From contig JACCTH010000111.1 of NCBI GenBank assembly GCA_013812505.1, positions 1 through 48,379 of the forward strand: a stretch of 48,379 nt of DNA, in the 5' to 3' direction. This stretch comes from Acidimicrobiia bacterium (GTDB lineage: Bacteria; Actinomycetota; Acidimicrobiia; Spongiisociales; ZC4RG35). The position numbers and the translations under genes were made by a program. The notes below the pieces were generated by a model. The model was given only the letters and a program-made list of their open reading frames with translations, was not told where the DNA came from and searched no databases. Below, in pieces: positions 24,595 through 32,263 of this stretch (the stretch's first letter is position 1; the number at the start of each line of letters is the position of its first letter).

Positions 24595-25026
24595 GTGAAG
24601 CTGTTCGACGCCGGTTTGGAGGCGCACGGAGTCATAGCCGTCGGCCAATTCGCCACCGGCATCCTCGCCTTCGGGCAAATTGCCACCGGTGTGATCGCGG
24701 TTGGCCAGTTGGCGCGAGGCGTGATTGCTATCGGCCAGGTCGGTGTCGGAGTGGTTGCGTTTGGCCAGGTCGCACTCGGGCTCGGTTACAGCGCCGGCAT
24801 GGTGAGCATCGGCTCGGTCACCGGTGGGTTGGTGTCGTTCCCCGCGGTCGGTCGCTTGCCTTTTGTCGCGCTGCTGCAACGGCGAAACGAGTTCGCAGCT
24901 GTTCCCCGCAATCTTCCTCGCACGCTGCTGCTCCTCGTTCTCGCCGCTGTTGTGGTTTGGGTGGCGTTGCTGCCGATGGTGGCGGGTTTCGACCCGGCTT
25001 TCGGCGACGCTCCGATTCGCCGCTGA
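24595..25026 (+). CDS. Decapeptide-repeat membrane-associated protein
   Basis: A 143-residue protein with an exact ten-residue repeat. Residues 11-20, 21-30, 31-40, 41-50 and 51-60 each follow (T/H/R/V)G-(V/I)-(I/L/V)-A-(V/F/I)-G-Q-x-(A/G), for example TGILAFGQIA and TGVIAVGQLA; a looser sixth copy follows. This predicts a small solenoid-like or beta-helical stack. A transmembrane helix, LLLLVLAAVVVWVALLPMVA (about 111-130), follows, with a short tail. The start is GTG 24595; no clear ribosome site. No known function. Confidence 0.68.
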   Translation: MKLFDAGLEAHGVIAVGQFATGILAFGQIATGVIAVGQLARGVIAIGQVGVGVVAFGQVALGLGYSAGMVSIGSVTGGLVSFPAVGRLPFVALLQRRNEFAAVPRNLPRTLLLLVLAAVVVWVALLPMVAGFDPAFGDAPIRR

Positions 25027-25062
25027 TCGGTGTCGCCTCGATTTTCTGGGCCGCAAAATCGA

Positions 25063-25139
25063 ACTACGGTGACACGGAATGGTCGATACGACGTGCTGGT
25101 CATCGGGGGCGGGGCCGCGGGCGAGAACGCCGCCGGCCG
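25063..25139 (+). pseudogene. Fragment duplicating the start of the disulfide oxidoreductase gene
   Basis: This stretch closely matches the start of the oxidoreductase gene at 29590-29683: CTACGGTG upstream, ATGGTCGATAC at the start, then (after a seven-base gap) 38 identical bases encoding [13 protein letters not shown], and CCGGCCG after a nine-base gap. The reading frame is lost and nothing of the rest of the gene follows. The identity includes synonymous codon positions, so it reflects shared DNA, not just the conserved Rossmann motif. Confidence 0.75.
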
Positions 25140-25142
25140 AAG

Positions 25143-25322
25143 TCAGCCCTCGAGTTTTCCTTCGTCCGGAAAGTCCGGTGATTGCTCCGGTTCCCGAGCC
25201 CGCTGCGTTTCTTTTTGCATCTGGCGGACGGTCTTGCCGGTCGTGGGATCGGCGAACATTTCTCCGGTATCGTCCTCGTCCCAAGTCTGGAAGGCACGGG
25301 TTTTGCGTTTAGACGTATGCAT
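25143..25322 (-). CDS. Small hydrophilic hypothetical protein
   Basis: A possible 59-residue protein from ATG 25322: MHTSKRKTRAFQTWDEDDTG, EMFADPTTGKTVRQMQKE and a Glu/Pro-rich tail. The composition is that of a real charged small protein, not a GC-skewed shadow, but no family is recognised and no ribosome site is evident. It ends four bases from the oxidoreductase-gene fragment. Confidence 0.45.
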   Translation of the reverse strand: MHTSKRKTRAFQTWDEDDTGEMFADPTTGKTVRQMQKETQRAREPEQSPDFPDEGKLEG

Positions 25323-25495
25323 CGACGGTAGCCCACAGGAAGGCGAGCGCGGCGGCCGGGAAAAGCCCAGCGACAGCGATGAGCACAGTATCTCCACGAC
25401 GGGAACGTTACGTTTGACCCGTCCGGATTTCGACGCGGGATGAGCTGCCTAGGCGACTGAACAGCTAAGGAAGCGAGCGCATCCTCCGACTGCAC

Positions 25496-25574
25496 CGTAA
25501 TTTGTCGCCTGGCGGGTCCTAATGCTCGCCAGGCGACATTACGTTGAGAACGTTCGCCACGCGACAAATTTCGC
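25496..25574. repeat. REP-like palindromic repeat, three copies
   Basis: TGTCGCCTGGCG (25503-25514) pairs perfectly with CGCCAGGCGACA (25527-25538) across a 12-base loop; flanking CGTAAT / ATTACG extends the stem with a two-base bulge. A third copy, CGCCACGCGACAAATTTCG (25556-25574), lies in the same orientation as the second. No T-tract follows, so it is not an ordinary terminator. It abuts the truncated MazF remnant. Confidence 0.72.
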
Positions 25575-25586
25575 TTTGGAGCGAAC

Positions 25587-25679
25587 CTAGGCGAGCTGTC
25601 GGATCAGCGATGGGCGCGCCCCGCGAGCGTTCGACCAATCGGTCTCAGCCCACCAAAACTCTCCTTGGGCGGGTGTCAC
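25587..25679 (-). pseudogene. Truncated MazF-like toxin remnant
   Basis: A 30-codon frame from GTG 25679, overlapping the antitoxin stop as GTGA. It begins VTPAQGEFWWAETDWSNA, the N-terminal strand of MazF/PemK toxins (GE-x-WWAE), then RGARPSLIRQLA and TAG at 25589. The remaining roughly 80 residues of a MazF are absent; palindromic repeats lie just beyond. The position after an antitoxin supports the assignment. Confidence 0.6.
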
Positions 25680-25924
25680 CATTGTTCTTGAGTGATCATA
25701 CGTATCGTTGCCTCGTCGGCCCAGGCAACTTCGGCATCCGTTTGGGGGTGTGCTCGGTAGCCGCCGACGAGGGCGGCGGCGGTACGACGACGCCGGATCT
25801 GCTCGATCAGTATGTGGAGGCCCCGTCGGCCAGCGTCAGAGCGCGATTCCACGACGCCTTCGGCGACGAGCTCATCGATCGAAGCGGCCAGGTCGTTGTC
25901 GATTCGTGTAACCAATTGCGCCAT
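25676..25924 (-). CDS. Ribbon-helix-helix antitoxin (orphaned)
   Basis: An 82-residue antitoxin from ATG 25924: AQLVTRIDNDLAASIDELVA, GVVESRSDAGRRGLHILIEQ and a C-terminal tail VGGYRAHPQTDAEVAWADEA ending MITQEQW. The N-terminal fold is CopG/RHH-like, and the tail resembles MazF-partner antitoxins. Its cognate toxin at 25587-25679 is reduced to the first 30 codons. No other complete toxin is adjacent, so it appears orphaned. Confidence 0.75.
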   Translation of the reverse strand: MAQLVTRIDNDLAASIDELVAEGVVESRSDAGRRGLHILIEQIRRRRTAAALVGGYRAHPQTDAEVAWADEATIRMITQEQW

Positions 25925-25976
25925 ACAAAGAGTATGGCGGTTTGTAATGCGAACAGGTCCACGCAACCGGAGTAGC

Positions 25977-26829
25977 TCACTGCGACAAGTAGTTTTCGCC
26001 GAGGGGTGTCGTGCCGGCGGCTTGGGCGACGGCCTCGTCGACTTGCTTGAATTCGACCAGTTCCTCCCGGCCGCTGCCGCCGGAGACGCCGAACACCAGG
26101 ACGGGTCCCGACGCCGCGGGCATAGAGCTTGTACTCGAGCACGTCGGGTTGGATCGTGATGGTGTCCTTGGTGAGGATCGCGTCGTCGAAATGGCCGGCC
26201 GGCACATCCGCCTGCTCTTCGGTGCTGAGGATCTCGCCGTTGTCCTCAGCCTCGCCCGCGTAGTACTCCTGGCGGTACTTCATCCCGTCGGTGGGCTGGG
26301 CGGGCATGATGATGCCGGGAAGGGCTCCGTCCACACCGGCCTCGAACGACCCTCCGGTGCTCACCATCTCGCCGTTCTCGAACTCGGCGGTGTCCTCACC
26401 CAGGTACCAAATCGCCCCCGAAGCATCCTGCGCATACCAGTCGAAGGTGTCCTCGATGAGCTCTCCGTCGAGGGTGACGGTGTCGCGAATGACCCGGGCA
26501 GTGATGCCGTTGGCAATCTCCTTGGTTTCGGTCGTAACGGTCACAACGACTCGTTGCTCGTTGCCCTCTCCATCGATTTCGACGTATGTCCATTGCGATC
26601 CTGGGGTCATCGGCCAGTACGGGTTATCGATCTCGGTGGTGAAGTCGGCGGGATTCAGCTCGACGGGTTCGCTCCCCTGCGGCAGTTGAGCTAGCGCGGC
26701 CGCGGTCGTCGCGCTGCCGGGGAGGGTGGCCGGGGCGGCCGCCGTGTCGCTGGTCGAGACGTTGCCACAAGCGGCAACGGTCATACCGATCGTTGCGACG
26801 ATTCCCCAGATCTTCATACGATGCTTCAT
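25977..26829 (-). CDS. Secreted lipoprotein, one frameshift
   Basis: A lipoprotein of about 283 residues. ATG 26829 (GAAAGAGAG upstream) leads a signal peptide, KIWGIVATIGMTVAAC, with the lipidated Cys near 21, then an Ala/Thr-rich linker. The body is DNPYWPMTPGSQWTYVEIDG, ITARVIRDTVTLDGELIEDT and FDWYAQDASGAIWYLGEDTA. Near 26107 one extra G (in GGGACCC) breaks the frame; the proper C-terminus is PVLVFGVSGGSGREELVEFK ending GTTPLGENYLSQ. Without repair the frame runs on into unrelated sequence through the antitoxin. It is divergent from the two-component system, with a palindrome between, so it may be one of its targets. Function unknown. Confidence 0.75.
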
Positions 26830-26889
26830 GATTCTCTCTTTCCGTGGTGGGGTTGCGATCGAAGGTAGAACATCCCACCTGACGCCAAC

Positions 26890-26920
26890 CTGACTACCCG
26901 GATTGTCAGCCGGTAGTCAG
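26890..26920. promoter_or_regulatory. Palindrome between lipoprotein and two-component genes
   Basis: CTGACTACC (26890-26898) and GGTAGTCAG (26912-26920) form a perfect 9-base inverted repeat with a 13-base spacer, 23 bases upstream of the response regulator's GTG. It is a plausible regulator-binding site. Confidence 0.6.
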
Positions 26921-26943
26921 ATTCACTCTGGGAAAATGGGCCG

Positions 26944-27636
26944 GTGAAGCTCCTACTGGTCGAGGACGACCGCAAGATCGCCGCCGCGGTCAAAAGAGGA
27001 TTGCAGGCCGAAGGATTCACCGTCGAGGTGGCCGACAACGGAACCGAGGGACTTTGGCTTGCACAGGAAGGCTCTTACGACCTCATCATTCTCGACATTC
27101 TCTTGCCGGGGCGTAACGGATTTCAGATCTGCGCTGACCTGAGGGCTGCGGAGAACTGGACTCCGATCCTTATGCTCACCGCCAAAGACGGTGACTTGGA
27201 CGAAGCGGAGGCACTCGACACCGGGGCCGACGACTACTTGACCAAACCTTTTTCCTTCCCTGTTCTCGTCGCCCGAGTTCGAGCCCTGCTGCGGCGAGGG
27301 GCCGGAAAAAGCAGGGCACCCGTTACGGCCGGGGATTTGCGAATCGACCCTGGTCGTCGGCGAGCGTGGCGGGGCGAGGTTGAGATCGACTTGACATCCA
27401 GACAGTTCGACGTGCTCGAGTTCCTCGTGCGGAGGGAGGGCCAAGTGCTCTCGAAAAAGGACATCCTCGACGGGGTCTGGGAGTACGACTTTGAGGGCGA
27501 CCCCAACATCATTGAGGTCTACATCCGCCGGCTGCGCAGCCGGATCGACGAACCCTTCGGTTCTAAGTCGATCGAAACCGTGCGCGGAGCCGGTTACCGG
27601 CTGGTGGGGAGTCCCTTCCGAGCCCTCGAGTCGTGA
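26944..27636 (+). CDS. OmpR-family response regulator
   Basis: A 230-residue response regulator. The receiver domain (1-120) has LLLVEDDRKI (acidic pair 8-9), phospho-acceptor Asp51 in LIILDILLPG, and LTKPFSFPVL. The C-terminal winged helix (about 130-225) has IDLTSRQFDVLEFLVRREGQ, NIIEVYIRRLRSRIDEPFG and ETVRGAGYRLVG. The start is GTG 26944. The stop overlaps the kinase start (GTGA), so the pair is coupled. It probably acts at the palindrome upstream, controlling its own operon and the divergent lipoprotein. Confidence 0.93.
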   Translation: MKLLLVEDDRKIAAAVKRGLQAEGFTVEVADNGTEGLWLAQEGSYDLIILDILLPGRNGFQICADLRAAENWTPILMLTAKDGDLDEAEALDTGADDYLTKPFSFPVLVARVRALLRRGAGKSRAPVTAGDLRIDPGRRRAWRGEVEIDLTSRQFDVLEFLVRREGQVLSKKDILDGVWEYDFEGDPNIIEVYIRRLRSRIDEPFGSKSIETVRGAGYRLVGSPFRALES

Positions 27637-28976
27637 ACCGGACCTCGATTCGGCGCCGCATCACCGCGATCGCGGTGGTCGCGGTGGGGGTCGTTTTGCT
27701 GATTGCCTCCCTGCTAGTGATCGCCATTCAAAGGAACCAGTTGACCTCGAATATCGATACCACCCTCATTCAGCGAGCGGATGACGTCGCCGCTTTCATA
27801 GCGACGGCTGATCCGATTCCTCCGGTGCTGGCCGGGAGCAGTGAGGAGGGGTTCGCCCAGCTCACCGACAACTCCGGTCGGGTGATTTCCTCGACTCCGA
27901 ATCTCGAGGGGGAACAGGCGCCCGTGATCGAATATGAGCCGGGCTCGGGCTTGCTCCTGCGGAACGTCGATGGCCTCGAGGTTGACGACGATGTCTTTCG
28001 GGTTCTGAGTCGACCGGTGGAAACAACTTCGGGTGGGGCCGTCCTGCACGTCGGCACGACCTTTGATGTCGTGGCCGAGAGTGTGTTAGTTCTCACCGGG
28101 ACGCTTTCGGTGGCGATACCCGCAGTGCTGGTTGTGGTTGGGGTGCTGGTGTGGTGGCTGGTTGGGAGGACGTTGCGACCAGTAGAGGCGATCAGGTCGG
28201 AGGTAGCCACGATCGGCAAGTCGGACCTTCACCGGCGAGTTCCCCAGCCCCCGCATGAAGACGAGATCGGTCGGCTCGCCCGCACGATGAATGAGATGCT
28301 GGAGAGAGTCGAGGAGGCCATGGTCCGCCAGCAGCGCTTCGTCGCCGACGCTTCGCATGAGCTTCGAAGCCCATTGGCGCGCCTGCGAGCCGAGATCGAA
28401 GTTCGGCTTCTCGGCACCGACAGTGATGAGCGAGACGAACTCGAGAGCCTCCTCGAAGAGGTAGTGGGGCTGCAGCGGATGGTGGAAGATCTCCTCGACC
28501 TGGCGCGGGCAGACAGTGCCCACGATTTGCGTCGCTCGGAACCGGTCGATTTGGACGACCTCGTTTTTCGCGAGGCCGAGAACCTCAAAATGGACAGTGG
28601 CGTCTTGATCGACGTCGCCGGGGTGTCGGCGGCCCAAGTACAAGGCGACCCTCTGCAACTGACAAGAGCAATCAGGAATCTTTGTGATAACGCCCGCCGT
28701 CACGCCAAGGCCAAAGTGACGATCACCCTCGGCGAGAGAAGCGGCAGAGCAATTCTGACCGTTGGCGACGACGGTCCGGGCATCCCGCCGGAACAGGCCG
28801 ACTCGGTGTTCGAGAGATTCGGTCGACTCGACGGTTCTCGGAGCCGAGCGGGCGGTGGCACCGGCCTGGGCCTCGCTATCACCCGTGAGATCATCGAAGC
28901 CCACGACGGCACCGTACATATCGATCCGGATCGTCGTCCTGGCGCTCTTTTCGTAGTGAGCCTGCCGCTGGCCTGA
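27633..28976 (+). CDS. Sensor histidine kinase
   Basis: A 447-residue membrane kinase. TM1 about 11-32 (TAIAVVAVGVVLLIASLLVI), a roughly 120-residue extracytoplasmic domain, TM2 about 155-176 (GTLSVAIPAVLVVVGVLVWW), a HAMP segment, the H box FVADASHELRSPLARLRAE with His242, N box AIRNLCDNARRHA (about 340), and G boxes VGDDGPGIPP and GGGTGLGLAITREI. It is coupled to the response regulator and followed by a PepSY protein, a common actinobacterial arrangement in which the small secreted protein modulates the sensor. Confidence 0.92.
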   Translation: MNRTSIRRRITAIAVVAVGVVLLIASLLVIAIQRNQLTSNIDTTLIQRADDVAAFIATADPIPPVLAGSSEEGFAQLTDNSGRVISSTPNLEGEQAPVIEYEPGSGLLLRNVDGLEVDDDVFRVLSRPVETTSGGAVLHVGTTFDVVAESVLVLTGTLSVAIPAVLVVVGVLVWWLVGRTLRPVEAIRSEVATIGKSDLHRRVPQPPHEDEIGRLARTMNEMLERVEEAMVRQQRFVADASHELRSPLARLRAEIEVRLLGTDSDERDELESLLEEVVGLQRMVEDLLDLARADSAHDLRRSEPVDLDDLVFREAENLKMDSGVLIDVAGVSAAQVQGDPLQLTRAIRNLCDNARRHAKAKVTITLGERSGRAILTVGDDGPGIPPEQADSVFERFGRLDGSRSRAGGGTGLGLAITREIIEAHDGTVHIDPDRRPGALFVVSLPLA

Positions 28977-29061
28977 AAGCGCCCTGGTCAGGCTACGTTC
29001 AGTATCGATCCGACAAACTAGGACGGCACCAGTCCCAACCTCTCTACGAAAGGAGCAACGA

Positions 29062-29469
29062 ATGAAACGTGCACTCAAAGCCGCCCTCGCCGCCGCCTTG
29101 GCGGCCGTAGGCGTCGCTGCCGGAGCGATGGCAGCCACTGCAGGCAACGAAGCACCGGCCGAGCAGTCAAGCGGCGTGACCGGTGGTTCGATCACCGTGC
29201 CCGAGGCCACCGAAAGCGCTGCTGAAGAGGCCGAAAGCGCTGCTGAAGAGACAACCGAGGACGCCGCGGAAGGACCCGACATCCCGATTACCGGACCGGA
29301 CCTCGATCGGGCGAGCCAAGCCGCCCTCGCCTACCTAGGCGAAGGCGTTGTCACCGAGACTGAGATCGAAGACGAAGAGAGCTACTACGAGATCGAGGTC
29401 ACCCTGGATGACGGCCGGCAGGTCGACGTCCAATTGGACGAGTCGTTCAACGTTGTCGGCACCGACTGA
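29062..29469 (+). CDS. Secreted PepSY-domain protein
   Basis: A 135-residue exported protein. The signal peptide is KAALAAALAAVGVAAGAMAA, then an acidic Glu/Ala linker containing an 18-base repeat (29212-29229 and 29233-29250, period 21). Residues about 78-135 are a PepSY domain: RASQAALAYLGEGVVTETEI, YYEIEVTLDDGRQVDVQLDE. The ATG has AAAGGAG six bases upstream. It lies 85 bases after the kinase, so it may share the operon or have its own promoter. Confidence 0.86.
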   Translation: MKRALKAALAAALAAVGVAAGAMAATAGNEAPAEQSSGVTGGSITVPEATESAAEEAESAAEETTEDAAEGPDIPITGPDLDRASQAALAYLGEGVVTETEIEDEESYYEIEVTLDDGRQVDVQLDESFNVVGTD

Positions 29470-29532
29470 TCACCGAGGTGCCGGCGGACGGGTGGTACCA
29501 ACTCCCGCCGGGCTAGAAGTCGTTTGTTCTCT

Positions 29533-29567
29533 GGGCCCGTAGGGACACTGTGTGTCCCTACGGGCCC
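29533..29567. terminator. Perfect 16-bp hairpin after the PepSY gene
   Basis: GGGCCCGTAGGGACAC and GTGTCCCTACGGGCCC form a perfect inverted repeat around a TGT loop. No T-tract follows, but the stem is very strong and lies between the PepSY stop and the oxidoreductase start, fitting an actinobacterial-style terminator. Confidence 0.72.
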
Positions 29568-29604
29568 TGGCTTCGCTAATTCGACACGGCTACGGTGGCA
29601 AGAA

Positions 29605-31029
29605 ATGGTCGATACCACCTACGACGTGCTGGTCATCGGGGGCGGGGCCGCGGGCGAGAATGCCGCCGAACTCTCCGGCCGCGGCGGTCTGAAAGTGGGA
29701 CTGATCGAGCACGAGCTCCTCGGCGGGGAATGCACCTATTGGGCGTGCATGCCCTCGAAGGCGCTGCTCCGTCCGGGTGAGGCGCTCGAAGCTTTGCGGC
29801 GCGTGCCGGGAGCACGCGCAGAAGAAAAGATCGATGTGAAGGCGGCCTTGGCTCGGCGCGACGCCCTGGCTTCGCATTGGGACGATTCGAATCAAGTCGC
29901 CTGGCTCGGAAAGGTGGGCGTCGACCTGCTCCGGGGACATGGTCGGATCGTGGGCGAGCGACGGGTGGCAGTAGTCGAGGATGGCGAAGCCGAGAAGCTT
30001 TACGAAGTGTCGAAGGCCGTGGTGGTGGCGACCGGTTCCTCCGCTTCTTTTCCTCCGATCGAGGGCTTGGACGGAAACCAGGTGTGGGACTCGCGGAAAG
30101 CGACCTCCGCCCAGAAGGTCCCGAAGCGCTTGCTCATCATCGGCGGAGGCGCGGTGGGCGCCGAGATGGCCCAAGCGTGGAAATGGCTCGGTGCCGAGGA
30201 GGTGACCATCGTCGAGGTGTTTGATCACCTCCTCAGCCAGGAAGAACCTTTCGCCGGCGAGGCGCTCGAGAAAGCATTCACCCAGATGGGAATCGCCGTC
30301 CACACCTCGGCCAAGACCCAATCGATCTCGCGGTCGGGCGCCAATGAACCAGCGACGGCGCGCATCGAGTTGTCCACTGGCGAGTCGATCGAGGTCGAGG
30401 CCGACCAATTGCTGATCGCAACCGGGCGCCGGCCCAACACCACCGACATTGGGCTCGCAACGATCGGGCTCGAAGCGGGAAAGCCCATCAAGGTCGACGA
30501 TCATCTGCAGGCGACCGGAGTCGATGGAGGCTGGCTCTACGCGGTTGGCGACGTCAACGCGCGGTCGCTACTTACGCACACCGGGAAGTATCAGGCGCGT
30601 ATCGCCGGCGCCCATATCGCCGGTCTCGACACCACCGCCTGGGGCGATGTCAAAGCAACTCCGCGAGTGGTGTTCACGAGCCCCGAGGTGGCAGCGGTTG
30701 GCCTCAACGAGAAGCAGGCGATCGAAAAGGGTCTTGAGGTCCGAACCGTGCAGTATGAGATCGGACAGGTGGCGGGGGCATCAGCCTTGGGAAAGGGTTA
30801 CCGAGGAACCGCCAAGCTCGTGGTCGACGCCCAGCGCGACGTGATGGTGGGAGCGACCTTTGTTGGCCCCCGAGTGGGAGAGCTGCTCCATGCTGCCACA
30901 ATCGCCATCGTTGCCGAGGTGGCATTGGAAAAGCTCTGGCATGCCATCCCCTCCTTCCCGACTTTGAGCGAGGTGTGGCTTCGCCTCCTCGAGGCCTACC
31001 GCGACACGCACGGCAAAGTCTTCCGTTAG
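29605..31029 (+). CDS. FAD/NAD(P) class I disulfide oxidoreductase (mercuric reductase-like)
   Basis: A 474-residue pyridine nucleotide-disulfide oxidoreductase. The FAD Rossmann motif is [14 protein letters not shown] (8-21). The redox-active cysteines are C43 and C48 in [20 protein letters not shown], a variant of the usual GGTCLNVGCIPSK. The NAD motif is [13 protein letters not shown] (about 175), then [33 protein letters not shown], and the interface motif [13 protein letters not shown] with the catalytic His. ATG 29605 matches the family; the longer frame from 29524 begins inside the terminator. It ends overlapping the convergent chimeric ORF by four bases. A dihydrolipoamide dehydrogenase-, thiol reductase- or quinone reductase-like role is possible. 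Confidence 0.88.
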   Translation: MVDTTYDVLVIGGGAAGENAAELSGRGGLKVGLIEHELLGGECTYWACMPSKALLRPGEALEALRRVPGARAEEKIDVKAALARRDALASHWDDSNQVAWLGKVGVDLLRGHGRIVGERRVAVVEDGEAEKLYEVSKAVVVATGSSASFPPIEGLDGNQVWDSRKATSAQKVPKRLLIIGGGAVGAEMAQAWKWLGAEEVTIVEVFDHLLSQEEPFAGEALEKAFTQMGIAVHTSAKTQSISRSGANEPATARIELSTGESIEVEADQLLIATGRRPNTTDIGLATIGLEAGKPIKVDDHLQATGVDGGWLYAVGDVNARSLLTHTGKYQARIAGAHIAGLDTTAWGDVKATPRVVFTSPEVAAVGLNEKQAIEKGLEVRTVQYEIGQVAGASALGKGYRGTAKLVVDAQRDVMVGATFVGPRVGELLHAATIAIVAEVALEKLWHAIPSFPTLSEVWLRLLEAYRDTHGKVFR

Positions 31030-31517
31030 ATCGCAGCGCGGTCAGCAGGCGGCGCGAGGGTCCGGCTAGTGCCAGCCATGAGTCCGATTACGTCGTAGAC
31101 GAGGTTGGCTGCGGCCAGCGACGTCACCTCGGCGTGATCGTATGGGGGGCAAACTTCGACCACGTCGAGACCGAGGAGTTGGCTCCCGTCAAGGCCTCTG
31201 AGAATGGCGGCCAGCTCCCGGGTCGAGAAGCCGCCGATCTCAGGGGTCCCCGTGCCTGGGGCGAAGGCCGGGTCGAGAACGTCGATGTCGAGCGACAGAT
31301 AAACGGGATTGCCATACGACCAGCCGAACTTCTCGGCATCGGTGCGATATCCGGTGGCGCCGACAAATGTGCCGAACTCCTCGTTGGTTACTGCGGTGGT
31401 CCTTAGCGAGAACGTCGCTACCTCGACGACACGCACCGGCCCTTCTCGGTCACCGGCGTGAGCCTCGACACTCTCCGAACCCATGAGAACGGAACCCGCG
31501 GCAATCTTTACCTTCAT
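31026..31517 (-). pseudogene. Chimeric ORF: FGE/SUMF1 N-terminus joined to agmatinase C-terminus
   Basis: A 163-codon open frame built from two unrelated families. Residues about 1-67 ([46 protein letters not shown]) are the start of a formylglycine-generating enzyme / sulfatase-modifying factor-type domain. From about residue 68 (near 31316) the sequence is the C-terminal part of an agmatinase: [35 protein letters not shown] and [20 protein letters not shown]. The agmatinase metal ligands DxDxxD are present, but the upstream half with the other His/Asp ligands is gone, and the FGE active site is missing. It most simply reflects a deletion that fused two genes in frame. The ATG overlaps the VapC stop as TGATG. 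Confidence 0.78.
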
Positions 31518-31912
31518 CACCGATTGGGAACGGTCTCGAGTTGTTTCGATCTCAACAAACGCTGGTCGGCAGTGGCGAGGACCAGCCCATGGACTTGCGC
31601 ACTTGCGGCGATAAATCGGTCCGCCGGATCTTCATGCTCGAGGTCGAGCAACCGACTGGCGATGGCGACATCACGATTGAGCGGGGCATCGCGAACCGGC
31701 CCTGTTGCAAGCGCCGCTCGAAGCCAGTCGACTGGGTTCGTCGTTACCTCGATCCGACCCCGCTCAATCAATACGAGTGTCTCCCAAACGCTGATCGGCG
31801 AGAGCCACAATTCGTTAGCCGGGTCGCTCAGTCGGCGTCTCAGCTTGGGGCCGAGACGATCCGGCTCGAGCCGCGCCCAAAGCCAAATGTGGGTGTCCAA
31901 CAACAGCTTCAC
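31517..31912 (-). CDS. PIN-domain toxin (VapC family)
   Basis: A 131-residue PIN toxin: [58 protein letters not shown] and [10 protein letters not shown]. These carry the acidic residues Asp6, the Glu of VWET and the Asp of DPADRF. It overlaps its antitoxin's stop by four bases (ATGA) and its own stop overlaps the chimeric ORF's ATG. It appears intact. Confidence 0.9.
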   Translation of the reverse strand: MKLLLDTHIWLWARLEPDRLGPKLRRRLSDPANELWLSPISVWETLVLIERGRIEVTTNPVDWLRAALATGPVRDAPLNRDVAIASRLLDLEHEDPADRFIAASAQVHGLVLATADQRLLRSKQLETVPNR

Positions 31913-32148
31913 CTAAGGACGTCCCATTCATCGTCAGTTACGACGGACGAGACGATGTCGCCTCGGATCCGAGCGGTGGCGGCGAGGTCCCCCAGGGGGC
32001 GGATAGTCCCGCCAGGACCCGTGGGCGGAACTATCTCCGCCACAGGCTGACCTCTCTTAGTGACGAGCACTGGTTCCCCGGTTGTTCTCACTCGCTCCAA
32101 TACGGCCAGGCATGTGGCCTTGAATTCCGAGATTGATATTCGTTGCAT
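31909..32148 (-). CDS. Phd-type antitoxin
   Basis: A 79-residue Phd-fold antitoxin from ATG 32148: QRISISEFKATCLAVLERVR, TTGEPVLVTKRGQPVAEIVP and a toxin-binding tail [21 protein letters not shown] longer frame reaches 32304, but the upstream part runs through the palindromic operator and into the divergent BKACE leader, so the short form is preferred. It is coupled to the PIN toxin. Confidence 0.87.
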   Translation of the reverse strand: MQRISISEFKATCLAVLERVRTTGEPVLVTKRGQPVAEIVPPTGPGGTIRPLGDLAATARIRGDIVSSVVTDDEWDVLR

Positions 32149-32160
32149 CGAGCCGAATTT

Positions 32161-32181
32161 ACCATGGTCGATTACCATGGT
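32161..32181. promoter_or_regulatory. Twin ACCATGGT palindromes, antitoxin operator
   Basis: ACCATGGT occurs at 32161-32168 and again at 32174-32181, a 13-base period (TTACCATGGT repeated). It lies 13 bases upstream of the Phd-type antitoxin start, and 82 bases upstream of the divergent BKACE gene, so the antitoxin could also influence that operon. Confidence 0.68.
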
Positions 32182-32263
32182 CAGTACGCCCGGCAGATTG
32201 TTCGGCGACGCCGACCCCCGTCTGATGGATAACGTCCAGTCCGCCCAACTCCAAAAGGCGACT

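Noticed and set aside
24625-24774. CRISPR-like 30-bp periodicity
   Set aside because: The 30-base period is a codon-level decapeptide repeat inside an open reading frame, with degenerate third positions.
25496-25574. CRISPR array
   Set aside because: Only three imperfect copies in mixed orientation, spacers of unequal size and no cas genes.
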